From assembly GCA_037482015.1 (NCBI GenBank), contig JBBFKT010000013.1, positions 1-39,357 of the forward strand: DNA of 39,357 nt, in the 5' to 3' direction. A program made the position numbers and the translations under genes. Below the pieces are notes generated by a model. The model did not search any database. It was not told the DNA's origin and was given only the letters and a program-made list of their open reading frames with translations. The DNA is from Thermodesulforhabdaceae bacterium (GTDB lineage: Bacteria > Desulfobacterota > Syntrophobacteria > Syntrophobacterales > Thermodesulforhabdaceae). The first letter of the stretch is position 1; each line of letters opens with the position of its first letter. Shown here one piece after another: positions 8,592-16,292 of the stretch.

Positions 8592-9601
8592 GAAACAAAA
8601 AATTTGGTCTAAATGGCTTTTCTCTGGTTGAGCTACTTGCAGCTATAGCTTTAGTTTCGATTGTTCTTGCTATTGTGTTTCCCCAGTTTGCTTCCATTTT
8701 GAAACATTCAACATCCACAAGAAAAGTGGCGAAAACCCAGTCCGATTTATTTGCCGACCTTGAATATATATTTAAAGAAATATCGTTGGCTGGTTATGGC
8801 TTGCCTGTTTCTAGAGATAATTTGTCAAGATCGTGGTGTGTAAGAGAAGGTCATTCGGCTGTTGTTGTTGAAAGCACAGGTAATGCTAGCGAAAGTTTGA
8901 TTATTTATAGTGCAGGAGTAGGAAATAGAAAGGGTAGAGGACGTTGGGGAATTGTTGATGTTAACAGTGGATCGTTATCATTGTTTGGTGTATCTGGCAT
9001 GTTACCACCTACAAGTAATAGCTATGTTATGATTATAGATACAGCAGATGCGTCGCTTAGAAAACTTGGAGTTTTCAAAGTATCAAACAACGGTCTTGCT
9101 ACAATAAAAAAATATGTTTCCGATGAAGTTCTTACTAATAAAATAGCTTACTGGATACCAACTGCGTCGAGTTCAGAAATATACGAATGTTACGAGTCTC
9201 AATTTTATATTGAATCGTATTCTTCTGACAAACCTCAAATATGTGCAAATAGCACGTCTGTTCTAGTGAAAGATCAAGATCCGCCTGATGGTGGAGTGGG
9301 TAAAGCACCCATTCTTGACTGTGTTAAAGACTTAAGGTTTCGATTAGGTTGTGTTGATTATAATACTGGAAGCGTTAACTGGAGAACTTCATGCAGAGCT
9401 TCTGAAGTTCCTAAAATGGTTAGAGTGGGAATGGTTGTTCAAGCCAGCGGTAGAGAAAAAGATATCGTGTTTCCCCATAGTAGCTTAAGTCTTTTTAGTA
9501 GTCTCGGATCTAATAGCATTGTTATTAGCCTGACGGAAGATGAGAGGTATTACAGATGGACTACAGTAGAAAAAACAATTTTTATTCCGAACGTGGAATA
9601 G
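8588..9601 (+). CDS. pilW: PilW-like minor pilin
   Basis: The protein has 337 residues. The leader MRNKKFGLNG precedes FSLVELLAAIALVSIVLAIV, a standard class III signal with Gly at -1 and Glu at +5. The large C-terminal region with SLAGYG and a later KDLRFRLG segment, together with the length, fits PilW rather than a major pilin. Several Cys residues in the C-terminal half could pair. The start overlaps pilV by 4 bases and the end overlaps the next gene by 46 bases, so the minor pilins are made in a tightly coupled series. Confidence 0.85.
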   Translation: MRNKKFGLNGFSLVELLAAIALVSIVLAIVFPQFASILKHSTSTRKVAKTQSDLFADLEYIFKEISLAGYGLPVSRDNLSRSWCVREGHSAVVVESTGNASESLIIYSAGVGNRKGRGRWGIVDVNSGSLSLFGVSGMLPPTSNSYVMIIDTADASLRKLGVFKVSNNGLATIKKYVSDEVLTNKIAYWIPTASSSEIYECYESQFYIESYSSDKPQICANSTSVLVKDQDPPDGGVGKAPILDCVKDLRFRLGCVDYNTGSVNWRTSCRASEVPKMVRVGMVVQASGREKDIVFPHSSLSLFSSLGSNSIVISLTEDERYYRWTTVEKTIFIPNVE

Positions 9602-10119
9602 CTCTCCTTACTACGCTTATGGTTGCTATCGGTGCCGCTGCTCTTATTGCGGGTATCTATTATATGCTCAAAGGGACTTTAAGAATTTCCGGTTTTAGCA
9701 GGCAGTTTAGTTCTGCTCAGGAAGCCGCTTTTGGGGGCGTTGAACATGGTTTAGTTGTTGTTAAAAGGGCGATCGCTGGTGATGATAGTGATGCACTAAG
9801 TGATCTGGGAGTTCCTTCTTCAGTATCCGTAGAAGGGCTAAGATTATGTAATATTAATTCTCCCGTGAATTTTCGTGTAGAAACCCCAAAAGACTTTGGT
9901 GGAAGTAGTTTTAATATAAACATAACGATCCAATGTGTTGGATATGTTCCTATTCCTGGATCATCTGAAAGTCTTGTTTTTCCACCTCCACCAACCGGAA
10001 TAGGCGGCGGCGGCGGAAGTAAATCATTTTATGTCGTTTATGTCGTTAGATCTATTGCAAAAGATACTACCACTAACTTGATGGCAGATGTTGAGGGGTT
10101 GTATCGTATATCAAGGTAA
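9556..10119 (+). CDS. pilX: PilX-like minor pilin
   Basis: The protein has 187 residues. The leader MDYSRKNNFYSERG precedes IALLTTLMVAIGAAALIAGIYYM. Cleavage after Gly would give a mature protein without Glu at position 5, as in PilX and the GspK-like tip subunits. SAQEAAFGGVEHGL is the recognisable PilX-type stretch after the helix. GAGAGG at about 9541-9546 supports the ATG at 9556 although it lies deep inside pilW. A Pro/Gly-rich loop (FPPPPTGIGGGGG) lies near residue 140. This is the last gene of the pilus-tip operon and is followed by the MITE-like element, with no ordinary terminator seen. Confidence 0.82.
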   Translation: MDYSRKNNFYSERGIALLTTLMVAIGAAALIAGIYYMLKGTLRISGFSRQFSSAQEAAFGGVEHGLVVVKRAIAGDDSDALSDLGVPSSVSVEGLRLCNINSPVNFRVETPKDFGGSSFNINITIQCVGYVPIPGSSESLVFPPPPTGIGGGGGSKSFYVVYVVRSIAKDTTTNLMADVEGLYRISR

Positions 10120-10121
10120 TT

Positions 10122-10308
10122 TGAGGGTGTTCTAAAACTTCCCTTATGGGGTGGCGGAACATAGAAAAGGCAGGGACGAAACTAAGCTTCGAAGACCTTC
10201 CCAGACTCAGGTAGCTAAAAACAACGTCAATATATGATTCACCACACTGTAGGGGCGACGCATGCGTCGCCCCTACAATTCTATTACGGAGTTTTTAGAA
10301 CACCCTCA
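10122..10308. mobile_element. MITE-like element, copy 1
   Basis: A 187-bp element is bounded by 16-bp perfect terminal inverted repeats: TGAGGGTGTTCTAAAA at 10122-10137 and its complement at 10293-10308. It encodes no protein and holds a 30-bp perfect palindrome. The hexamer TAATTT occurs just outside on both sides (10117-10122 and 10311-10316), which may be a trace of target duplication, although the right copy is two bases away from the repeat end. A diverged second copy lies at 13235-13451. It sits between the convergent ends of pilX and pckA. The remainder of this gap, 10309-10454, shows only a weak hairpin (10378-10402). Confidence 0.75.
10248..10277. repeat. Perfect 30-bp palindrome at the core of the MITE-like element
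   Basis: Starting TGTAGGGGCGACGCA, this sequence equals its own complement over 30 bases without a spacer. The same 28-bp core recurs exactly at 13374-13401, and a variant with a different centre occurs at 38827-38854. Both strands read through it as VGATHASP, which creates spurious short open frames. It could form a cruciform or act as a bidirectional terminator. Confidence 0.9.
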
Positions 10309-10454
10309 GATAATTTTGTTGAGTTTTTACCATATCTCATTTTAGTATCCATTCTGCGAAGTGGGAGTAATGTGGCAGTTGATAGAATTTTTTCTTATCA
10401 ACCACTTATCCTATGTCTTTCCCTAAATAAAACAAGTAGTGTTGGTTAACTTGG

Positions 10455-12053
10455 TTACGTTACCTTTTTCACAGCTTCTGGCACATAAGGAGCAAACTTC
10501 TCAAAGTTTGCTCTAAACCGCTTTTTAAGCGCCTCCGCCGACGATGCGTAAGCATCTCTATTTTTCCACATTCTGTCTGGGTGAAGAATTTCTTCGGGGA
10601 TATCTGGACATCGCTCCGGCACAAAAAGTCCAAAGTATGGTTCCGGGTGAAAATTAACCGAAGAAAGTTCCCCATTTAATGCCGCCTTTACCATACGGCG
10701 AGTTAACCCGATAGGGATACGTTCTCCTATCCCGTAAGGTCCTTTGATCCAGCCAGTATTTACAAGCCAGCAACGAGGCTTATAGCGATTGATCCGGTTT
10801 CCCAATTGTTCAGCATATCTTATGGGCGAAAGAATCATAAAGGGAGCACCAAAACAGGTGCTGAATGTTGCTACTGGCTCCACTATGCCAGCTTCAGTCC
10901 CTGCTACCTTGGCAGTGTATCCAGAAAGGAAGTAGTAAATAGCCTGTTCAGGAGTAAGAAGCGCTATCGGTGGAAGGACCCCAAAAGCGTCGCAGGTCAG
11001 CATAATTAAATCCAATGGATGATCCGCCACGCCACTGCTCCAGATCTGCTCAATAGATACAAGTGGATAGGACGCTCTGGTGTTTTCAGTGATGCTATCG
11101 TCGTCTAAATCAACTACTCTGCTTTTTTTATCGTAAATCACATTTTCCAGAATGGTTCCAAAGCTTTTCGTGCACCGGTAAATGAGAGGTTCAGCCTCTT
11201 CAGAAAGTCGAATTACTTTTGCATAGCATCCACCTTCAAAATTGAAGACTCCGTAATGGCTCCAGCCGTGTTCGTCGTCCCCAATAAGAAATCTATCAGG
11301 ATCCGAAGAAAGACTGGTCTTACCTGTTCCCGAAAGCCCAAAGAAAAGCGCAACCTTTCCATCTTTCCCTACGTTTGCCGCACAGTGCATGGGAAATACT
11401 TTGTGTTTTGGCATGAAGTAATTCATCACTGTGAAAACCGCTTTTTTTATTTCGCCCCCGTATCCTGTCCCACCGATCAGGATTATTCTTTTTGCAAGAT
11501 GGATGATTATAAAAGCCTCCGAAACAGTCCCGTCCAGCTCCGGGCAGGCTTCAAAGTCTGGCACAGAGATGATCAGAAAAGGGTCACTTCCGAGTTCACT
11601 ATCAATTTCATTCTCCTCGTTTTGTATTCTGAGAAACATGTTGTATGCAAACAGACTCTGCCATGCCTTCTCTGTCACTACCCGTAACCTTAATCTGTAT
11701 TGGGGATCTGCTCCAACAGCGCAATCTTGAACAAAAAGCTCTTTTCCTTCAAGATAAGCTATAACGCTTCGGAAAAGCCGGTTGAATTTTTCTTCTTCAA
11801 AGGGCTGATTTATTTCTCCCCACCAAATATCAGCTTCCGATGATGGCTCTCTAACGATGAACCTGTCTCTGGGCGTCCTTCCCGTGTATTTTCCCGTTCT
11901 TACAGCCAGTGCTCCACCATAAGTAATTGTGCCTTCCGATCGTCTTACAGCGTGTTCGTAAAGGGCTGGCGGGGGGAGGTTGAGGTGTATGGCGGCTATG
12001 CGTCTAAATCCCAACTTGGTCAAATATTGTTCCTCATCCTTTGCGTTTTCCAT
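10455..12053 (-). CDS. pckA: Phosphoenolpyruvate carboxykinase (ATP)
   Basis: The 532-residue length is typical of the ATP-dependent enzyme (EC 4.1.1.49), which interconverts oxaloacetate plus ATP with PEP, CO2 and ADP. The P-loop GLSGTGKTSL is near residues 240-248 with the nucleotide-binding Lys at about 245. GTGYGGEIKK precedes it with metal- and substrate-binding residues, and IGDDEHGW follows. The N-terminal TGRTPRDRF is the substrate-binding Arg region. The ATG is preceded by AGGGG with a short gap. It is the third gene of a compact minus-strand cluster, 14 bases after gmhB. In this kind of organism it may serve gluconeogenesis. Confidence 0.97.
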   Translation of the reverse strand: MENAKDEEQYLTKLGFRRIAAIHLNLPPPALYEHAVRRSEGTITYGGALAVRTGKYTGRTPRDRFIVREPSSEADIWWGEINQPFEEEKFNRLFRSVIAYLEGKELFVQDCAVGADPQYRLRLRVVTEKAWQSLFAYNMFLRIQNEENEIDSELGSDPFLIISVPDFEACPELDGTVSEAFIIIHLAKRIILIGGTGYGGEIKKAVFTVMNYFMPKHKVFPMHCAANVGKDGKVALFFGLSGTGKTSLSSDPDRFLIGDDEHGWSHYGVFNFEGGCYAKVIRLSEEAEPLIYRCTKSFGTILENVIYDKKSRVVDLDDDSITENTRASYPLVSIEQIWSSGVADHPLDLIMLTCDAFGVLPPIALLTPEQAIYYFLSGYTAKVAGTEAGIVEPVATFSTCFGAPFMILSPIRYAEQLGNRINRYKPRCWLVNTGWIKGPYGIGERIPIGLTRRMVKAALNGELSSVNFHPEPYFGLFVPERCPDIPEEILHPDRMWKNRDAYASSAEALKKRFRANFEKFAPYVPEAVKKVT

Positions 12054-12067
12054 GGCGGAATTATCCC

Positions 12068-12649
12068 CTAACGTAAAAGTTTTTCGATATTTATTACAGC
12101 TTCAATGAGATTGCTAGCTAGATGATATTCACCTTTTGGTAGGATCTTGCTAATATCTGGTGAGTCATTTCTACAGAGCATAATGCCCCGGCATCCTGCT
12201 CTGCTGGCTGCTTCCATGTCGGATATTCTGTCTCCAATGAAAAAACTCCTATCTGGAGACAGTCCCAGCACGTTAAGTATAAAAAGGATCATTTCTGGAG
12301 ATGGTTTCCTGCACAGGCAGGAATCTGAAGGATGGTGAGGACAGTAAACCGCCGCTGAGAAATGAATATTGTGATGAGCAAAAGTTTCAGCGATTTTTCT
12401 GTGAATATCCCAGAAGTCCTCAAAAGAAATGTAGCCTCGACCTATACCGGACTGGTTGCTTACTATAACAAGCCTTGCGCCAAGACCGCAGGCTCTTCTT
12501 AACCCCTCCACGGCGTCAGGATAAATTATAACATCTTCCCATTTTCTCACAAAGTCCGGACTATCCCGGTTAATGACACCATCCCGGTCAAGAAACAAAA
12601 TAAACTTTTCTTTATTTTTTCTCGCTTCTTGCGAAAACCATGCTATCAT
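12068..12649 (-). CDS. gmhB: D,D-heptose 1,7-bisphosphate phosphatase (HAD family)
   Basis: The protein has 193 residues, the usual GmhB length. HAD motif I is LFLDRDGVIN near residue 18, motif II is VIVSNQSGIGRG, motif III is CRKPSP and motif IV is FIGDRISDMEAA. The zinc-loop CPHHPSDSCLCRKP separates GmhB from other HAD phosphatases. It removes the 7-phosphate from heptose bisphosphate in ADP-heptose synthesis for lipopolysaccharide, which supports a Gram-negative host. It sits between the PilZ gene (11 bases upstream) and pckA, and no strong ribosome site precedes it, so translation may depend on coupling. Confidence 0.93.
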   Translation of the reverse strand: MIAWFSQEARKNKEKFILFLDRDGVINRDSPDFVRKWEDVIIYPDAVEGLRRACGLGARLVIVSNQSGIGRGYISFEDFWDIHRKIAETFAHHNIHFSAAVYCPHHPSDSCLCRKPSPEMILFILNVLGLSPDRSFFIGDRISDMEAASRAGCRGIMLCRNDSPDISKILPKGEYHLASNLIEAVINIEKLLR

Positions 12650-12660
12650 TAAAGTTTTGA

Positions 12661-13128
12661 TTAATTGCTAAGGAAAAAGGCCAATGCCTTATTGTAATTT
12701 TCTTGCTGAACAAATTCTAAACCTGCTCTTTGATGCCCAGTATGCCGCACAATGCCCAATTGCCTGATGATGGATCTCCTGTGGTCCCTTAATTCGAAAT
12801 TTACATACACTATGTCTCCAATTTTGAGCATTTTCACAAGTGGTGATCTGAAGCAAAGCCCACCAAAAGAGAGATTTTCCACAACCATTGAATATTCACG
12901 ATCATCACCTTCGCGCCAGCACTTTCCATAAAGCATAACAGGTTTTCGGTAATGCATCCTCATATCAACGATTACATGAAATTTGTTTCCACAAGGGCAT
13001 TTCACCAATAAATTTCTATTTTCGGCGCAACCTGGAGGTATTTTCCCGATCTTTCCACAACGATTACAAACAACCAGTGTGCCTTTTTTGGGGTCTATTC
13101 TGGCTTTTTTGATCTCGATGGGACTCAT
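12661..13128 (-). CDS. PilZ-domain protein with N-terminal zinc-ribbon-like segment
   Basis: The protein has 155 residues from the ATG at 13128, preceded by AAAAAGGGG at a good distance; a longer reading from 13170 lacks a ribosome site. Residues 19-50 hold CNRCG and, further on, CPCG, a zinc-ribbon-like set of cysteines. The rest is a PilZ domain: HYRKP...YGKC (a reduced version of the RxxxR c-di-GMP motif) and VENLSFGG (the D/NxSxxG motif). PilZ domains bind c-di-GMP and control motility, pili or exopolysaccharide. The first motif departs from R-x3-R, so ligand binding is not certain. It leads the pckA cluster, about 2.5 kb from the pilus-tip operon. Confidence 0.85.
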   Translation of the reverse strand: MSPIEIKKARIDPKKGTLVVCNRCGKIGKIPPGCAENRNLLVKCPCGNKFHVIVDMRMHYRKPVMLYGKCWREGDDREYSMVVENLSFGGLCFRSPLVKMLKIGDIVYVNFELRDHRRSIIRQLGIVRHTGHQRAGLEFVQQENYNKALAFFLSN

Positions 13129-13234
13129 TTTGTAACCCCTTTTTGATGTTTTTGATGTCTTTCTATACATTTAACATTCTAACATCCTAAGAACGAAAAT
13201 CTAGCTAAATTTTTGAGAAATGGCGACGATATCA

Positions 13235-13451
13235 AAAAGATGTTCGAAAAATTCCCTTATGGTGTAGTAAGGTAGCGTAAACCATAAAAACACAGGTATT
13301 AAACTCAACTTGGAAGACCTTTCTGGATTTAGGCAACTAATAAACGACCAAATATATGATCCAGCAGATAAATGTAGGGGCGACGCATGCGTCGCCCCTA
13401 CGATATGATAACCAGGAATGTTATTACCACGATCTTTTTTGACCACCCTTA
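13235..13451. mobile_element. MITE-like element, diverged copy 2
   Basis: This element aligns with copy 1 along its whole length in the same orientation. Matching stretches include TGTTCGAAAA then TTCCCTTATGG, GAAGACCTTTC, AATATATGAT and the identical 28-bp palindrome; the right end TTTGACCACCCTTA matches the right terminal repeat of copy 1. The terminal inverted repeats have decayed. It fills the gap between the PilZ gene and rnc. The remainder of that gap, 13452-13604, contains a short hairpin (13543-13561) and no gene. Confidence 0.7.
13374..13401. repeat. Perfect 28-bp palindrome, copy 2
   Basis: This is base-for-base the same as the core at 10249-10276 although the flanking element has diverged. 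That contrast suggests recent conversion, insertion of the palindrome as a unit, or selection on it. Confidence 0.88.
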
Positions 13452-13604
13452 CATCTTGTTATACAATTATAAAGATTGTATTAAACTCACGGAGTCCTTT
13501 ATTTGCCCCTTTTGTATCTATGGGGAATGGGGGCGCTTTTTGGACTCTTTTTAGAAGAGTCTTGTGAATATTCAATAGAAGCGAGGTAATTTTGGGTATT
13601 GATT

Positions 13605-14369
13605 ATGCTTGAAGAATTTGAGCGTATCATCGGCTATACCTTTAATAACAAAGATTTGCTGAATGAAGCCCTTACTCACCGGTCTTTTGCCTACGAATGC
13701 CTGGAAGCAGGGCGGGTAAGAAGAGATAACGAAAGACTGGAATTTCTCGGAGATGCTGTTCTAGATCTAGCCGTCAGCCATTTTTTATGGCATCGCTATC
13801 CACATTATTCTGAAGGGGAACTATCTCGCCTTAGATCTGCTATTGTCTGCGAAGATGAACTTGCACGACTTGCTGAAAGACTTCACCTGGGAAACTATCT
13901 GATTCTGGGAAAAGGCGAGGAGCAAACAGGAGGAAGACACAAGCCATCAATACTCTCTGGTGCTGTTGAAGCTGTTCTTGGGGCGATCTATCTTGACGGT
14001 GGCCTGGATGTGGTAATGCGTTTTGTGGAAACACATTTTTTGCCCTTTCTTGAAGCAATTTCCGATAAAGATCCTCTCAGTAAACTTGATCGAGACTACA
14101 AGACAAAACTTCAGGAATGGATGCAGGGAACTTTTAAGCAAACGCCTGTTTACCGTATTGATCGAGAAGAAGGACCTGATCATGCCAAGACCTTTTATGT
14201 GAGTGTTCTTATGGGCGAAAAGGTGCTGGCGCGCGGGAGGGGACGTTCCAAAAAAGAAGCCCAGCAGAAAGCGGCTCAGGTGGCTTATATGAAGCTTACC
14301 GGAAAGAAAGTTTCTGACGGTAGCCAGGAGTCTCAGGAAATATCTGAAGAGAACAGACAGTTCAAATGA
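13605..14369 (+). CDS. rnc: Ribonuclease III
   Basis: The RNase III signature ERLEFLGDAVLDL is near residue 43 with the catalytic Glu and Asp pair, and a second acidic site lies in GAVEAVLGAIYLDGG. The C-terminal dsRNA-binding domain begins at DYKTKLQEWMQ and ends with GRGRSKKEAQQKAA. The enzyme cuts double-stranded RNA in rRNA and mRNA processing. The ATG at 13605 gives 254 residues; a TTG at 13599 is closer to GAGG (13583-13586) and cannot be excluded. The stop overlaps the next gene by 4 bases. Confidence 0.96.
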   Translation: MLEEFERIIGYTFNNKDLLNEALTHRSFAYECLEAGRVRRDNERLEFLGDAVLDLAVSHFLWHRYPHYSEGELSRLRSAIVCEDELARLAERLHLGNYLILGKGEEQTGGRHKPSILSGAVEAVLGAIYLDGGLDVVMRFVETHFLPFLEAISDKDPLSKLDRDYKTKLQEWMQGTFKQTPVYRIDREEGPDHAKTFYVSVLMGEKVLARGRGRSKKEAQQKAAQVAYMKLTGKKVSDGSQESQEISEENRQFK

Positions 14370-15397
14370 GGATTTATCCTATTTTTTTGCCTTTCTACGG
14401 TTGTCCTTCACGGTGTGTGTATTGTGACCAAACTGTAAACACGCTCGAAAAGCCCCCCAGCAGGGAAGAAATACTGCAGGATATAAAAGATCGTCTTGAG
14501 GCTCTCAAAGAGGCGGTTTTGAAAAGTAAATCTCCCGGTGAGGTTGCCTTTTATGGCGGCACTTTTACGGCTCTTCCAGTGGAGACGCTTTCTGAAATTG
14601 TTGAAATGCTTCAGCCCATGATCCGTGAAGGCATTTTTACAGGGGTGCGCTGTTCCACAAGACCAGATGCGGTAAGTGTAGAAAAGCTCGAGGTACTTAA
14701 ATCTATCCCTGTCACAATGATAGAACTGGGAGTTCAATCGCTGGATGATCATCTTTTGAGAATCATAAGGCGAGGCTACACATCAAGGGTCGTAGATGAA
14801 GCAGTGCAGATTATAAAATCTTTTGGATGGAAAGTGGGGCTTCAGCTTATGGTGGGTCTTCCCGGTGAAAGTCGGGAGCTTTTTCTGGAAACAGTGAGAA
14901 AGGCCATATCCCTAGTCCCTGATGGATTGCGATTCTATCCTTTGCTGGTTTTCCCCGACACAGTTCTCGCCAGGTGGTATCGTGAGGGGTTTTTTAAGCC
15001 TCTTTCTCTTAAAGAGGCTATTTTGTGGTGTGCAGAAGCTCTCTTGATGTGTGAAGATGCTGGCATTCCTGTGATGCGTATAGGTCTTCAGGCAAATTCG
15101 GCTCTGGATGGTGGATCTGTTCTTGCTGGTCCCTATCATCCGGCTTTTGGATTTTTTGTTCGAGTCCACTGGTGGCGGCTTGTAGTGAACAGAGAAATTT
15201 CGCGCCTCGGCGTGGGTGAGGGCGCTAGAGTGCTCCTCTCTGTTCCTCGAAGGTTTCTTTACGAATGCTGTGGTCCTCAAAACATTAACCGCCGCTTCTG
15301 GATTAAAAGGTGGAATTTAGCCGAATTAGATGTTAAATTCTTTCTCCCTGAAAACAATGTCATAGATAGAGCCTTTTCCATAGACTTGTTCTTATAG
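14366..15397 (+). CDS. Elp3-like radical SAM protein
   Basis: The protein has 343 residues. The radical SAM cluster motif is CPSRCVYC (C-x3-C-x2-C) at about residues 13-20, followed by GEVAFYGGTFTALP, a glycine-rich SAM contact. ELGVQSLDD and VGLQLMVGLPGES belong to the Elp3/coproporphyrinogen-oxidase-like superfamily. It lacks an acetyltransferase domain, so it is not full Elp3. The true substrate is unknown; it commonly lies beside rnc in related genomes. It overlaps rnc by 4 bases (ATGA). Confidence 0.88.
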   Translation: MRIYPIFLPFYGCPSRCVYCDQTVNTLEKPPSREEILQDIKDRLEALKEAVLKSKSPGEVAFYGGTFTALPVETLSEIVEMLQPMIREGIFTGVRCSTRPDAVSVEKLEVLKSIPVTMIELGVQSLDDHLLRIIRRGYTSRVVDEAVQIIKSFGWKVGLQLMVGLPGESRELFLETVRKAISLVPDGLRFYPLLVFPDTVLARWYREGFFKPLSLKEAILWCAEALLMCEDAGIPVMRIGLQANSALDGGSVLAGPYHPAFGFFVRVHWWRLVVNREISRLGVGEGARVLLSVPRRFLYECCGPQNINRRFWIKRWNLAELDVKFFLPENNVIDRAFSIDLFL

Positions 15398-15546
15398 GTT
15401 CAATTGAGCTTCATGTGAGAATTCATGACAAAATAACTCTTGCTAATTTCCAGAACACACCACCATCTGACATATTTTGTCGGAAAAAGGACGTAAAGTG
15501 GCAGTATGGGAATTAAAAACACCTCTATTGACGGGCAGGTCGAAAT

Positions 15547-15566
15547 TGTAAGATTATGATCTTACA
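15547..15566. promoter_or_regulatory. Inverted repeat upstream of pilin promoter, possible activator site
   Basis: TGTAAGAT, a 4-base spacer, then ATCTTACA form a perfect dyad. Its centre lies about 45 bases upstream of the sigma-54 -24 element and roughly 70 from the expected start of transcription, a normal place for an NtrC/PilR-type activator. It could instead be a hairpin terminator for the radical SAM gene, but no T-run follows. Confidence 0.5.
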
Positions 15567-15599
15567 GTAATTTTCTAAATTGCGTTTTCTTTCTTCGTA

Positions 15600-15615
15600 T
15601 GGCATTAAATTTGCC
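15600..15615 (+). promoter_or_regulatory. Sigma-54 (RpoN) promoter of the pilin gene
   Basis: TGGCATTAAATTTGCC matches the TGGCAC-N5-TTGCW consensus closely, with GG and GC exactly 10 bases apart. The expected start of transcription is near 15627, about 60 bases before the pilin ATG. Pilin genes in many proteobacteria use RpoN with PilR, which agrees. Of the remaining 290 bp between the radical SAM gene and the pilin gene, only the dyad at 15547 stands out. Confidence 0.85.
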
Positions 15616-15687
15616 CTAAGGACAAAGCAAGTTGTTTTATGTAAAGGTTAGATGTAAAAAAATAAAAAGTCTGAAGGAGGTTTAGTT

Positions 15688-16206
15688 ATGAGGAATTCAA
15701 AAGGTTTTACGTTGATTGAGCTTTTAGTCGTTGTGGCGATTATTGCCATTCTTGCAGCTATTGCCGTGCCGCAATACATGAAATACACGGCAAACGCAAG
15801 ACTATCGAACGTCCAGAATCTTACAAAAAGTCTTGCAAACCTTGCTATTGGGTTAGGGGCTACTGCTGTGCAGAATGTCGATCCTAATTGTGCTTACGAC
15901 AATACATTTGGTATTATTTATAGTGATAGTATGTTGATTGCTCAAGGGGATGCTAATGGCACAACTACTGATTGTGATAGAGTGAGAGCGTTTTCAACCC
16001 CTCCTGGATGGCTTAGTGCGATTCAGATTGATGGGCTTACAGTAGAGATTCAGGGTAGTCAAGTTGTAATAAGCAATGGAAGTATTGTAGTGCTGTCTAA
16101 TTATGTTATTAGTGGCACCGATAAGTTTGGTTGTGCCTATGATGGGGTAAGTCATGTTCTTACAGATCCAACAACTCCTTCAGGTTATTATTGCCGCATT
16201 CCATAA
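15688..16206 (+). CDS. pilA: Type IV major pilin-like protein
   Basis: The protein has 172 residues. The leader MRNSKG is cut before FTLIELLVVVAIIAILAAIAVPQY, the canonical type IVa pilin helix with Glu at +5. The C-terminal region has cysteines near residues 68, 95, 146 and 168 that could form disulfide loops. A strong GAAGGAGG lies a few bases before the ATG. It has its own sigma-54 promoter and is followed by an intrinsic terminator, so it is probably expressed as a short abundant message. Its length is in the normal range for full-size pilins, unlike the very short Geobacter PilA-N. Confidence 0.93.
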   Translation: MRNSKGFTLIELLVVVAIIAILAAIAVPQYMKYTANARLSNVQNLTKSLANLAIGLGATAVQNVDPNCAYDNTFGIIYSDSMLIAQGDANGTTTDCDRVRAFSTPPGWLSAIQIDGLTVEIQGSQVVISNGSIVVLSNYVISGTDKFGCAYDGVSHVLTDPTTPSGYYCRIP

Positions 16207-16234
16207 AGTATAGTGAGTTGTTAGCTTAGATTTT

Positions 16235-16275
16235 AATGGTAGCTTCCTAGCGATAGGGGGAGCTACCATTTTTGT
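16235..16275 (+). terminator. Intrinsic terminator between the two pilin genes
   Basis: The stem AATGGTAGCT / AGCTACCATT is perfect over 10 bp with a 16-base loop that can pair further, and is followed by a run of five T. It would stop most transcripts after pilA and let a fraction read into the second pilin. Confidence 0.85.
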
Positions 16276-16292
16276 ATAAAAAAGGAGTTTTT

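Noticed and set aside
10234-10449. Short open frame containing VGATHASP
   Set aside because: It is the translation of the perfect palindrome in the MITE-like element; the same residues appear on the opposite strand at the second copy (13201-13446). There is no ribosome site and no protein-like composition.
10248-13401. Repeated palindromes as a CRISPR array
   Set aside because: Only two distant copies exist, with no regular spacers and no cas genes.
15600-15630. Sigma-70 promoter for pilA
   Set aside because: No convincing -35/-10 pair is present, whereas the sigma-54 element matches closely with exact GG-N10-GC spacing.
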